Source: Ensifer sesbaniae
GTDB taxonomy: Bacteria > Pseudomonadota > Alphaproteobacteria > Rhizobiales > Rhizobiaceae
Direction of reading: 5' to 3'
NCBI RefSeq assembly: GCF_013283665.1
Contig: NZ_JABEKU010000002.1
Coordinates: forward strand, 1,238,863 to 1,302,862
DNA length: 64,000 nt
In this document: piece after piece, positions 1 to 7,644 of the stretch
Layout of the letters: each line of letters opens with the position of its first letter
Position numbering within the stretch: position 1 is the first letter of the stretch
Made by a program: the position numbers and the translations under genes
Notes under the pieces: model-generated
The model's input: only the letters and a program-made list of their open reading frames with translations
Told to the model about the DNA's origin: nothing
The model's database searches: none

Positions 1-354
1 GTCAAGGCCGGCCAATTCTCTGCCTTGGATTGCGGAGCCAATCCAGAAGCCTGGTCGGAAATCTTCGTCCAGCTCTGGGACGTCGATGATGGCGATCGCA
101 CGCACATGACGGCGGGCAAGTTCTCCGTCATCGTCAGGAAGGTTTCAGAACACGTCGCCATCGACGGGGCCGCCAAGCTGACCTTCGAGGTCAGCGATGG
201 TGTCAAGCCGATGCAGCTTTACTGCGCCGGCGACCCGTTGAGCGCGACAACGCCGTTTTCATTCACCTGTCACCGCGCCCTTCGAGCTGCAAACCGCGCG
301 ATCGATGGCTCGCCGCACAAACCGCCCCGGCACAAGCGGGTTCTTAAAGCGTGA
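1..354 (+). CDS. DUF6428-like protein, 5' end outside window
   Basis: The frame is open from the first base to the stop at 354, so the start codon lies upstream. The segment DCGANPEAWSEIFVQLWD followed by a FEVSDG stretch resembles the conserved core of DUF6428, a small family often found near arsenic-resistance regulators in alphaproteobacteria; that neighbourhood cannot be seen here. The family core appears to end around FSFTCHRA, and the basic tail after it (about 28 residues) looks unlike the rest, so the 3' end may be altered. Function is unknown. Confidence 0.5.
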   Translation, partial: VKAGQFSALDCGANPEAWSEIFVQLWDVDDGDRTHMTAGKFSVIVRKVSEHVAIDGAAKLTFEVSDGVKPMQLYCAGDPLSATTPFSFTCHRALRAANRAIDGSPHKPPRHKRVLKA

Positions 355-378
355 CATCCTGGATTGGCGGGGGCTGCG

Positions 379-609
379 ATGGGTCGGAAAGCGGACGCGA
401 CGAAATCTCCCCGAACGCACTCTGCGCCGATTCTGGCGCGCGAACGAGAGGTCGCGAAAACCGCGGCGATCAACGCTCTCCTCACCCGGCCAATCGGGAT
501 CCTTCCGGCGAAAGTTGGCGACCCGGCCAGCCCCTTTGCGCTCGGGCTCTGGAATGACGTCCGTCCCCTGCTGAAACCGGAAGTCAGCGTCTCGGCTCTG
601 CGCGCATAA
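379..609 (+). pseudogene. ProQ/FinO-like RNA-binding protein, truncated
   Basis: This frame encodes about 76 residues that resemble the N-terminal half of the ProQ/FinO proteins of rhizobia: a basic leader, then AKTAAINALLTRPIG and a segment PFALGLWNDVRPLLKP ending in VSALRA. Family members continue for another 60 residues or more with an RNA-binding core, but here a stop falls at 607-609 exactly where WGR-like coding sequence begins. I read it as a 3'-truncated relic. A TTG at 364 is an alternative start. The family assignment is from memory and moderate. Confidence 0.45.
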
Positions 610-877
610 TCACGCAGCCCTATCGCCTCTACATCGAACGCAAGGACACGACGAAGAACATGGCGCGCTTCTATTCGCTCGAGATCGGCAGCAACCTCTT
701 CGGCAAAATCTGCCTCACACGTCGCGGGGACGGATTGGCGCGCGCGGACAAACGGCGGCGCATCAGTTTTCGCGCGAAGAAGACGCGGTCGGCCTCTTCC
801 TTGATTTGGCGCGCCGCAAGCTGCGGCGCGGATATCGCCCGCGGACGGGGACGCGGCGAGAAAAACAGACCACTTGA
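609..877 (+). pseudogene. WGR-domain protein relic, frameshifted
   Basis: Reading from 609 gives QPYRLYIERKDTTKNMARFY and LFGKICLTRR, the start of a WGR domain. After about 726 the match continues in another frame as GRIGARGQTAAHQFSREEDA and LARRKLRRGYRP, ending at the stop 875-877. A single indel therefore breaks the domain at the WGR motif itself. No ATG lies at the expected N-terminus (ATC is found). The piece is fused directly to the ProQ-like relic upstream, indicating a recombination joint. Confidence 0.6.
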
Positions 878-968
878 TCTTGTGCGGCGAAGGACAGATT
901 GCTGCTGCTTGAACCAGGCACAGCGTCGACGATAGCGAACTAGACGCGATCTGCGCACGCTGACAGCG

Positions 969-1145
969 TCAGGACGCCAGGCACTCTTCACAGATCCCAC
1001 AACCGTCTGAGTCCATGCTCGTCGCTGGGCGCTTCTTTTGACAACAGAGGCAGGTGACGGTGTCGCGCGCGCTCCTGTTGTCGCGCTTCGGCGGTATGAT
1101 TTCGATTGGATGGTCGGAGACCGTTTGTCTACCTTGTTGATCCAT
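969..1145 (-). CDS. Small Cys-rich protein, possible zinc ribbon
   Basis: This encodes 58 residues. The C-terminal half has a CLCC motif and a CGICEEC motif about 20 residues later, a spacing that could bind one zinc ion. The N-terminal part is polar and contains IEIIPPKRDNRSARDTVTC. A GGAG sequence lies about 8 bases before the chosen ATG, which is why I prefer it to the longer frame starting at 1202. I do not recognise the family. The flanks hold no intact partner gene. Confidence 0.45.
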   Translation of the reverse strand: MDQQGRQTVSDHPIEIIPPKRDNRSARDTVTCLCCQKKRPATSMDSDGCGICEECLAS

Positions 1146-1338
1146 CTCGGCGCTCCGTGTCGAGGCTGCTAGTTCAGATAGGAAGCCTTGAGACGGCAAC
1201 AAGATGTGTAAGCGGCAACATTATGCTTCCGGCGTCACTCGGTCGGGCGGATAGGAGCGAGATGCGCAACCCCGACTGTGAGAACCACGAATGGAGACGG
1301 TATTTGGGCTGAAATCGCGCTTGAACGGATACCGGAGC

Positions 1339-1629
1339 TCATTCCTCACCGTCTTGCATGATCCGCAGCGCCCGGATGAGGTCCGCCGCATCGAGAAGAG
1401 TATCTCTCGCGTCCTCTGGTGACAAATCTCGGGCGCGCGACGACGCAACCTGCAAATCGACCAGCACGTCCCTCGCGCGCCGACTACCAACCCTTCCAGT
1501 CTGCTCGCGCATATCGCGGATCGTGTCGACAGACCGGTCAAGAAGACGGCTCATCTCGTGCGGTGTCAGCTTCTCGATCTCATTGGCGGCTCTGATCAAT
1601 TCGGAGATAAAGGCGGGAATGGAAGACAT
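1339..1629 (-). CDS. Hypothetical helical protein
   Basis: This encodes 96 residues starting at MSSIPAFISELIRAANEIEK; the frame can be extended to 1662 but the added residues look random. The protein appears wholly helical and charged, with a middle segment LLDRSVDTIRDMREQTGRVG and an acidic end. Base composition by codon position looks normal for the region. The gene lies 83 bp downstream of, and on the same strand as, the SyrB-like gene at 1713-2255 and may share its transcript. No function is assigned. Confidence 0.5.
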   Translation of the reverse strand: MSSIPAFISELIRAANEIEKLTPHEMSRLLDRSVDTIRDMREQTGRVGSRRARDVLVDLQVASSRARDLSPEDARDTLLDAADLIRALRIMQDGEE

Positions 1630-1712
1630 GGCGGGGAACGTGTGGATGCTATGCCACTTCAATGTTGCGTTCGTCGTGCTCGGTCAAACGATCGTCGAAA
1701 AGCGCGCTCGAA

Positions 1713-2255
1713 TCACGATCTGTCAAACCGCTTCAGCAATCCTGCAAGCTGCTTGTTCTGCAGCCGCAGCTTTTCTGTGAGCTGCCGCCTGAGCTGCCGG
1801 ACCTCTTCATCCAGAGCAGCAACTTCGTCGGACAACGTCGGTGGCGACCGCACGACGACGGATGCTTCCTTCGGCTGCATCGCTGCAACCACAGCAACTG
1901 GCCTTGCGCTTGGCTTCCTGACGCGCCGCTGCACTTTTCTCGGTTGCGCCGATTGTGCGCGTTCCGACGCGTGATCGTCGGCGCGCGGCGAATCGACCCT
2001 AATGGCCGCGGACACCTGCTCGACTATTTCGACCGGGACAACGAGGTTACCGGTCGGGTCAGCCGACGTGTCCGGCCCGTCAACCGTCGCGCTTGCACCG
2101 TCGTCGCTCCGATCCAAGGGTGCCGGAATGCCCTCTTCCCGAGCGAACGATGGTTCGTCCGGCTTCGAATTTTCAGCTTCCGGCGGGCTCGCAGGCTCCT
2201 TGATTGTCCGGCCAAAAGACGTCAAACCGGCCAGGTATTTCCAGGGTGACTTCAT
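1713..2255 (-). CDS. SyrB-like protein with C-terminal coiled coil
   Basis: This encodes 180 residues. The first 100 are low-complexity, acidic and proline-rich; a basic patch (RKVQRRVRKPSARP) follows, and the last 40 residues form a predicted coiled coil with EEVRQLRRQLTEKLRLQNKQL. The last segment parallels the C-terminus of the neighbour at 2367-2780 (LRKALAEKLRAENADLRKR), so I treat the two as paralogues of the rhizobial SyrB/SyrB2 type. SyrB is known in Sinorhizobium meliloti as a repressor-type regulator of the syrM region; whether this protein does anything similar is inference. Confidence 0.55.
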   Translation of the reverse strand: MKSPWKYLAGLTSFGRTIKEPASPPEAENSKPDEPSFAREEGIPAPLDRSDDGASATVDGPDTSADPTGNLVVPVEIVEQVSAAIRVDSPRADDHASERAQSAQPRKVQRRVRKPSARPVAVVAAMQPKEASVVVRSPPTLSDEVAALDEEVRQLRRQLTEKLRLQNKQLAGLLKRFDRS

Positions 2256-2325
2256 CGTGCGCCCTCATCTCACGCGATGGCGTCGGCACCCATTGCTGGG
2301 ACCGTAAGCCACCAAAATGTAGGAG

Positions 2326-2354
2326 GAGGCCGATCGCGCAGACCGATCGGCTAT
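2326..2354 (-). terminator. Hairpin downstream of the SyrB-like gene
   Basis: GCCGATCG at 2329-2336 pairs perfectly with CGATCGGC at 2344-2351 around a 7-base loop. It sits just past the stop of the leftward gene at 2367. There is no clean U tract, so termination is only a suggestion. Confidence 0.4.
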
Positions 2355-2366
2355 CACCGAAAACGA

Positions 2367-2780
2367 TCAGGAAAGACCGAGCCGCTTGCGCAGGTCCGCG
2401 TTCTCGGCCCGCAGCTTTTCGGCCAGCGCCTTACGGAGTCGTGCATTCTCTTCTTCGAGCTGAAGCAGGTCCGCGATGTCGTCAAGGACCGGAGCTGCCG
2501 CTGCGATGGTTTGCTTCGGCGCTCGGGTCTTTCCGGCGCCCTTGGCGCTGTTCTTTGCCGAGGTCTTGCCGCCAGTCGCGACAGAGGTCACGCCTTCGGC
2601 CGACGTCGCGGATTTCTTCCGGCGTCCCCTTCGCGTCTTGACACCATCTTCCTTTGGGGCTTCGGCGGTCGCTTCCGCAGCGACGTTCTTCGGCTTCGGG
2701 CCCCGGCGCTTTTTCGGCGGCGCAATTTCCGCCGGGGTGGTCGTCGTCTCGACGGTCTCAATATTGTTGTCGTCTGCCAT
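2367..2780 (-). CDS. SyrB-family transcriptional regulator
   Basis: This encodes 137 residues beginning MADDNNIETVETTTTPAEIA. The protein has an AT-hook-like basic region (PPKKRRGPKPKN and KTRRGRRKKS), an alanine/lysine-rich linker, and a C-terminal coiled coil ADLLQLEEENARLRKALAEK. This whole layout is that of SyrB2/SyrB proteins of Sinorhizobium. The start at 2780 is chosen because an AGAGGGA ribosome site lies just upstream; the frame is open to 2816 but without a site. It is followed by a hairpin and, 111 bp later, by a shorter-matching paralogue on the same strand. DNA binding is inferred from the basic motifs. Confidence 0.75.
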   Translation of the reverse strand: MADDNNIETVETTTTPAEIAPPKKRRGPKPKNVAAEATAEAPKEDGVKTRRGRRKKSATSAEGVTSVATGGKTSAKNSAKGAGKTRAPKQTIAAAAPVLDDIADLLQLEEENARLRKALAEKLRAENADLRKRLGLS

Positions 2781-2998
2781 GGCTGTTCCCTCTGCAACTA
2801 TCAGGCTTATTTCCAACGCGGAAAGGGCAGAGTCAATGAGACTCTCCGGTCCGCAACAACCCGGCTGTCAAAAGACGGCGCCGCTTTTCGGCAGCTTGAG
2901 ACTTTCGCAGAGGCGTGAACTCAGCGAAAGGGGTTTTGTACGGGATCCCCTCTCCATCCAAAAGCGCTGTACAGGCGTTGGCGGGGTCCACTGATCAG

Positions 2999-4406
2999 AG
3001 CCCTTGCTCGGTCTAGATGCCGTAATGGGCCGGCACTCCTCGCATAGCCAAGAAGGTGGCTGTCCCTCAGAGTGATGATGTTGAAACGGGGTCCGATGAT
3101 CTCGGCCCCAAGCATCAAGCGAGGGACAACCATGGACTATTATGCAGGAATTGATGTGTCGCTGGAACAGAGCAGCATCTGCGTCGTGGATGGGTCGGGC
3201 AAGATCGTGCGTGAGGTGAAAGTGGCGAGCGAGCCTGAAGCGCTGTTGCAGCTTTTTGCCGATCTGGAGCTGCCGATCGTCACGATCGGCCTGGAAGCAG
3301 GACCATTATCGCAGTGGCTGCGCGCTGCACTTGTCGAGGCGGGCCAGGATGTGGTGTTGCTGGAGACGCGGCATGTGAAGGCGGCGCTGTCAGCGATGAC
3401 CGTGAAGACAGACCGCAAGGATGCTCGCGGGATTGCACAATTGCTGCGCATGGGCTGGTACCGCCCAGTGCATGCGAAGTCTGCGAATGCCCAAGACGTT
3501 CGGGCGCTTTTGGTCGGTCGCAAGCTTTTGCAGGCCAAACTGCTTGATGTCGAGCTCAGCATCCGCGGGATCCTGCGGGGTTACGGGCTCAAGGTTGGCG
3601 AGGTGAGCCGGGGCCGTTTCGAGGCGCGCATTCGCGAATTGATCGAAGGCCATGAGATGCTTGGGACGGTGATCGGGGCGATGTTGCAGGCACGGGGTGC
3701 ATTGTGGAACGAGTTTACCCGGCTGCATCGCGCGATGCTGAAGATTACCCGCGCCGATCCTGTCTGCCAACGGCTGATGAGCGCCCCTGGTGTTGGAGCC
3801 TTGGTAGCCATTACCTATCGCTCGGCAGTCGACGATCCGGGTCGGTTCGAAAAGTCCCGCACCGTCGGTGCGTATTTTGGACTGACGCCCAAGAAATACC
3901 AGTCGGGAGAGACCGACATCGACGGCGGAGTAACCAAGGTCGGCGATGCCATGGTGCGCACTGCGCTTTATGAAGCGGCGCATATCATGCTGACGCGTGC
4001 CACGCGGTTCTCTGCCCTGAAGCGCTGGGCGCTGGACGTGGCGAAGCGGCGCGGTATGAAGCGAGCCAAGGTGGCGCTCGCCCGCAAACTCGCGACCGTC
4101 CTTCACCGCATGTGGGTTGACGTCAGCGCGTTCCGTTGGGGTAAGGATACTGTCGCCCCGTAAAGGCGAGATGAGATTACCGAAGCAGGCCGCCGACGGC
4201 GCTGCTTCTCCGAGGTCCCGTCGCTGGGACGAGGGCTTGGCAAGGTCGGGAGTAGTGCTGTGAAGGCTTCGGCAAATCACGCGTCCTAGATTGACCTGCC
4301 GGCTTAAGGATCTGATGGCATGGTGTGGCAGTCTTGGTGCTGACCACGGACAGAAGCATGATCCTGGCGGCGTGATGATCACGGAGGGACTTGACGAGCA
4401 AGGGCC
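2999..4406 (+). mobile_element. IS110-family insertion sequence (IS1111-like ends)
   Basis: The block carries one DEDD-type transposase gene with non-coding flanks of 133 and about 243 bp. GCCCTTGCTCG at 3000-3010 is repeated as its exact reverse complement CGAGCAAGGGC at 4395-4405. Short subterminal inverted repeats mark the IS1111 subgroup of IS110. True ends may lie a few bases outside these repeats; no target duplication is expected for this family. The right end lies about 15 bases from the stop of the tautomerase relic. Confidence 0.8.
3132..4163 (+). CDS. IS110-family transposase (DEDD type)
   Basis: This encodes 343 residues. The N-terminal RuvC-like DEDD domain begins YYAGIDVSLEQSSICVV, with the following motif residues in GLEAGPLS and KTDRKDARGIAQLLR. 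The C-terminal transposase-20 domain has the helix-hairpin-helix MSAPGVGALVAITYRSAVDD and the strongly conserved YFGLTPKKYQSG, then HIMLTRA. Length and order are normal for IS110 enzymes, and the frame is intact, so it may be active. The start at 3132 follows GAGGGACAACC; a longer frame from 3072 lacks support. These enzymes act with a seekRNA/bridge RNA encoded in the element's non-coding end, here possibly in 4164-4406. Confidence 0.9.
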   Translation: MDYYAGIDVSLEQSSICVVDGSGKIVREVKVASEPEALLQLFADLELPIVTIGLEAGPLSQWLRAALVEAGQDVVLLETRHVKAALSAMTVKTDRKDARGIAQLLRMGWYRPVHAKSANAQDVRALLVGRKLLQAKLLDVELSIRGILRGYGLKVGEVSRGRFEARIRELIEGHEMLGTVIGAMLQARGALWNEFTRLHRAMLKITRADPVCQRLMSAPGVGALVAITYRSAVDDPGRFEKSRTVGAYFGLTPKKYQSGETDIDGGVTKVGDAMVRTALYEAAHIMLTRATRFSALKRWALDVAKRRGMKRAKVALARKLATVLHRMWVDVSAFRWGKDTVAP

Positions 4407-4419
4407 CATTACAGAAGCA

Positions 4420-4661
4420 CTACGACTGCGCCAGAGCTCCGTAACCCGGTCTCTTGTAGCATGCTCTCGTTGGCCGCGATTTCAGGATCGTAAACTCTTG
4501 CATCCCACTCCGCCGGTTCCACTTCGGAGATGGAAACGGAAGGCGAAGCATCGCTTGAACCTAATATGGCTTTCGCGGCTTCGACTATCCCTGAGGCGTA
4601 AGCTGGAAGCCGGCCTTCAGCTTCCGGCCTCGAACGCGACGTTAAAGTATTCGATTGGCAC
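4420..4661 (-). pseudogene. Tautomerase (4-OT-like) relic, two frameshifts
   Basis: From a GTG at 4661 the frame reads VPIEYFNVAFEAG, with the Pro expected at position 2 of tautomerase-superfamily proteins. The match then moves frame near 4615 to YASGIVEAAKAILGSSDA and EVEPAEWDARVYDPEI, and moves again near 4443 to YKRPGYGA before a stop at 4420-4422. The pattern (W..VY.P.I ... LY.KPGY) is typical of the C-terminus of 4-oxalocrotonate tautomerase-like enzymes. At least two indels make it non-functional. Confidence 0.6.
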
Positions 4662-4970
4662 ATCCGCCTCTCGCACTCTTTGCTCGTTCTGCTGGGCGCG
4701 TCGAACGGCAAAGTTCCACCCGACTGATACGATCGAAAGCCGGCGACATGCCGCCAGTCCGGATATCGATTCCTATCCTTCGCCTTGAAGAGAATCGAAC
4801 CCGCCGCCAGTTCTTCCCGGGCGTGCGACTCGCAAACGACTATGCCAAAAGCCACGAGCGCACGGATCTTCGCAGCGTCAAGGGTGCACGGGCGCGCAAG
4901 TAGAGATCGGACCCATCGAGCGATGCACACCCATGGCTCAAAACACGCGGATCGTATTTGCATGAGAAAT
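4662..4970. other. No recognisable gene
   Basis: The leftward frame that runs through here (up to 4990) gives low-quality protein sequence that I cannot assign. It may be upstream remnant sequence of the tautomerase region. Confidence 0.3.
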
Positions 4971-4973
4971 AAC

Positions 4974-5007
4974 GCTTGCAGAAATAGCAAGCACCACTAT
5001 ATATGCT
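4974..5007 (+). promoter_or_regulatory. hicAB promoter with overlapping operator-like repeat
   Basis: GCTTGC (4974-4979) and GCAAGC (4987-4992) form an inverted repeat. TTGCAG (4976-4981) could be a -35 box and TATATA (4998-5003) a -10 box at 16-bp spacing. The start codon at 5011 follows so closely that the message would be nearly leaderless. Placing the repeat over the -35 suits autoregulation by the HicB RHH domain; this is inferred. Confidence 0.45.
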
Positions 5008-5010
5008 AGC

Positions 5011-5265
5011 ATGAACAGCAAGCAGAAAAAGACGCTCGTGGCGATCTTCAAAGATCCGGTCTCGGGAACCATCGAGTGGGCCGCTATAGAAAACCTGCTT
5101 GTCGCTGCCGGCGCGAACGTCATCGAAGGAAACGGCTCTCGCGTTAAGTTCGAAAAGGACGGCATAATCGCGAGCTTCCATCGTCCTCATCCCGACAAGG
5201 AGGCAAAGAGTTATCAGGTTCGCGATGCTCGCGAGTTCCTGACGCAAATTGGAGTAGAACCATGA
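5011..5265 (+). CDS. hicA: HicA-family mRNA interferase toxin
   Basis: This encodes 84 residues. HicA toxins have a small dsRNA-binding-like fold with a catalytic His in the G-S-H/H-x-P region; here the segments are EWAAIENLLVAAGANVIEGN, SRVKFEKDG and SFHRPHPDKEAKSYQVRDAR followed by FLTQIGV. The fold usually includes such a GxxSRV...HRPHP arrangement, and the length is normal. The gene overlaps hicB by the ATGA at 5262-5265, which implies translational coupling. The toxin cleaves mRNA unless bound by its antitoxin. Confidence 0.88.
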   Translation: MNSKQKKTLVAIFKDPVSGTIEWAAIENLLVAAGANVIEGNGSRVKFEKDGIIASFHRPHPDKEAKSYQVRDAREFLTQIGVEP

Positions 5266-5618
5266 ACACCATGACTTACAACGGTTATCACGCTCGCATA
5301 GAATTCGACGCGGAGGACGAACTGTTCTTCGGTAAGATTGCAGGCATTTCTGACGTAGTCGGGTTTCACGGGGACAGCGTTGGTGAACTGAAGAAGGCAT
5401 TCCACGAGGCTGTCGATGATTACCTCGAGGCCTGCAAAAGCATCGGCAAAGAGCCTCAAAGGCCCTATTCAGGCAAGATGATGTTTCGTGTTGCTCCTGA
5501 AGTGCACCGCCGGGCTGCTTTGGCGGCCGAACTTTCGGGAAAAAGCCTCAATCAGTGGGCCGAGGAGGCCCTGGAAGAAGCCGCGGCGCACTTCCCTGAA
5601 GCTCGTCTTTCAGCGTAG
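5262..5618 (+). CDS. hicB: HicB-family antitoxin
   Basis: This encodes 118 residues with two parts. Residues 1-60 have the partial RNase H-like HicB fold (YNGYHARIEFDAEDELFFGK, GISDVVGFHGDSVGELKKAF). Residues 75-110 form a ribbon-helix-helix DNA-binding segment (MMFRVAPEVHRRAALAAELS, SLNQWAEEAL). The RHH type, rather than helix-turn-helix, places it with the HicB group that binds as a dimer over its own promoter. The start overlaps the hicA stop. The pair is probably a plasmid or region stabiliser. Confidence 0.88.
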   Translation: MNTMTYNGYHARIEFDAEDELFFGKIAGISDVVGFHGDSVGELKKAFHEAVDDYLEACKSIGKEPQRPYSGKMMFRVAPEVHRRAALAAELSGKSLNQWAEEALEEAAAHFPEARLSA

Positions 5619-5880
5619 CGCGTCCATTGGGTGCAGGATGGCCGCAGACTCCACTCGGCCATTCTCTTCCTCACAAGGCTGGCATTCCAGTCGATACATT
5701 ATGCGATCCTTTGAGCACAGAACGAGAACGAGCGCTCCGGCCTCCGATAAAGACGAGCGCAAGCCCTTCGCCACGTTGGGCAGGACCGACGAATCGCCGG
5801 CAGGAACAGCGCTGATCTGGCGATGCGCGGGTACATACCGAAAACCAGCTCTTCTAACCTCGTGTGTACCTATGCACAAC
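5619..5880. other. Intergenic region with a 17-bp repeat copy
   Basis: No gene is visible. CGATACATTATGCGATC at 5692-5708 recurs exactly at 14332-14348 in the same orientation, with weaker similarity continuing about 30 bases downstream. The ThDP-enzyme promoter should lie in this interval but I cannot place it. Confidence 0.4.
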
Positions 5881-5892
5881 AGGAGAGACGAA

Positions 5893-7644
5893 ATGCGCGG
5901 CGCTGATATTCTGGTAGAGATGTTGATCGGCTACGGCGTCGAGACGATCTTCGGCGTGCCGGGCGACACCAATGTTCCACTCTACGAAGCTTTGCAGGGA
6001 CGCGAGGACAAGATTCGCCATGTGATGGCCCGAGACGAACGGTCGGCGGGGTTCATGGCAGACGCCTATGCCCGGTTCACCAACAGGCCCGGAGTGTTTG
6101 AGTGCCCGTCGGGGGCGGGTGCAATGTACTCGCTGCCGCCAGTCGCCGAATCGAACGGTTCCTCCGTGCCCGTCATCCTGCTGACGATCGACATCCCCCT
6201 CCCCGGCGAGGGGCGCGGGGTTCTGACCGAGCTTGACTGCGCCAAGCTTTTTGAGCCCGTCACCAAAATGTCCGTGCAGGTCAAATCGCCCGAGAAGCTG
6301 CCGGAGATCGTTCGCCGCGCCTTCCGCGTCGCCTGCTCGGGCAAGCCAGGCGCGGTCCATCTGCAGATACCGGAAGACATGCTGCTGGCCGAGGTCGACG
6401 CGACGCGGATATCACTGCACATCGAAGAGGAATGCCGCACATTTCCGGCCTATCCCACATTACCTCCCCGGCGCAAACTGCAGCAACTCCTGGACCTCAT
6501 TGCCAAGGCAGAGCGCCCGCTCATAGTCGCCGGTGGCGGTGTCAACCGGGCTAGAGCAGGTCAGCTGATCACTGAGCTCGCCGAGAAATACAATATGCCG
6601 ATGTGCACAACGATGACGGGACAAGGCGCCATCGACGATGACCACCGTCTCGCGATTGGCGTCATTGGCGACAATGGTTATCATCCGCATGCGAACTGGG
6701 CGCTTGAGCACTCCGATTTCACTCTGTTCGTGGGATCGCGCATCGGCTCGGTCGTGACGATTGGATGGACCTTCCCCAAGATCACTCTGAACCGCCGGCT
6801 TGCGCAGATCGACATCGCACCTGAGGTAATGGCGAACAACTACGAGAACCTGCTTTCCATCCAGGGAGATGCGCTTCTGGTGCTCGATGAACTGCTGCAA
6901 CTGGAGCACGACGTTGACCCCTCGCGTCACGAGCCTTGGGTCGAAGAACTGAACGTGTCCCGCCGTATCTTCTGGAAACATGCCGAGGGGGCACTGACGG
7001 ACGAGCGGCTCCCAATGCGCCCGGAGCGGGCAGTGAGAGCTTTCAACGAGGCGCTGAAAGCCTCGGGAAAGCCCGCCCTGATCTATTCGGACGCCGGAAC
7101 CCCAACCCCCTACATGACGCGCTTTCTGAAGATCAACGATCGCGAAACGCGCTTTGCAATCCCTCGCGCCTTCGGCGGTCTCGGTTCCGCCCTCCCTGCA
7201 ACGGTAGGTGCATGGCGGGCTGATCCAAGCAAGCGTCCAATCGGCCTTTTCGGTGATGGATCCTTCGGGATGACTGTCGGCGAACTCGAAACATTGGTAC
7301 GGCTGCAGGTGCCCGCGATCCTCATCCTGTTCAACAACGGCACCTTCGGATGGATCAAGGGGCTGCATCGGCTCAAAGGGCACAACCAGTGCTTCGGCGT
7401 TGACTTCCTCGCACCGCAAGGGCAAGCGATCGCCGAGGCCTATGGTCTGAAAGCCTGGACAGCCAAAACAGGAGCGGAGCTGGACAACGCACTCGCGGGG
7501 GCCTTTGACTACGATCTGGGCCCCTGCCTCATTGATGTCCACATCGAGTCGATCGCGGATCGGGTGCCGCCGGTATATTCGTGGCTCACTAAACGTGGCG
7601 ATGACCCGCTGGAGCTTCGGCCCCGTGAACGGCGCTACCTTTGA
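5893..7644 (+). CDS. ThDP-dependent enzyme, acetolactate-synthase-like
   Basis: This encodes 583 residues with the three-domain plan of the AHAS/POX family. The Pyr domain runs from about 1 to 165 (FGVPGDTNVPLYEAL; the catalytic Glu equivalent in RDERSAGFMADAYARF), a central FAD/nucleotide-like domain from about 190 to 330, and the PP domain has GDGSFGMTVGE ... ILFNN, the ThDP/Mg motif. AGGAGAG precedes the ATG at 5893. Its neighbours are amino-acid uptake and oxidation genes, so a 2-oxoacid decarboxylase or ligase step in that pathway is more likely than branched-chain biosynthesis; no small subunit gene is nearby. The substrate is unknown. The 3' end overlaps the convergent LysR gene by 10 bp. 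Confidence 0.8.
   Translation: MRGADILVEMLIGYGVETIFGVPGDTNVPLYEALQGREDKIRHVMARDERSAGFMADAYARFTNRPGVFECPSGAGAMYSLPPVAESNGSSVPVILLTIDIPLPGEGRGVLTELDCAKLFEPVTKMSVQVKSPEKLPEIVRRAFRVACSGKPGAVHLQIPEDMLLAEVDATRISLHIEEECRTFPAYPTLPPRRKLQQLLDLIAKAERPLIVAGGGVNRARAGQLITELAEKYNMPMCTTMTGQGAIDDDHRLAIGVIGDNGYHPHANWALEHSDFTLFVGSRIGSVVTIGWTFPKITLNRRLAQIDIAPEVMANNYENLLSIQGDALLVLDELLQLEHDVDPSRHEPWVEELNVSRRIFWKHAEGALTDERLPMRPERAVRAFNEALKASGKPALIYSDAGTPTPYMTRFLKINDRETRFAIPRAFGGLGSALPATVGAWRADPSKRPIGLFGDGSFGMTVGELETLVRLQVPAILILFNNGTFGWIKGLHRLKGHNQCFGVDFLAPQGQAIAEAYGLKAWTAKTGAELDNALAGAFDYDLGPCLIDVHIESIADRVPPVYSWLTKRGDDPLELRPRERRYL

Noticed and set aside
3072-3131. Longer start of the IS110 transposase at 3072
   Set aside because: The first 20 residues do not resemble IS110 N-termini; MDYYAGIDVS at 3132 does.
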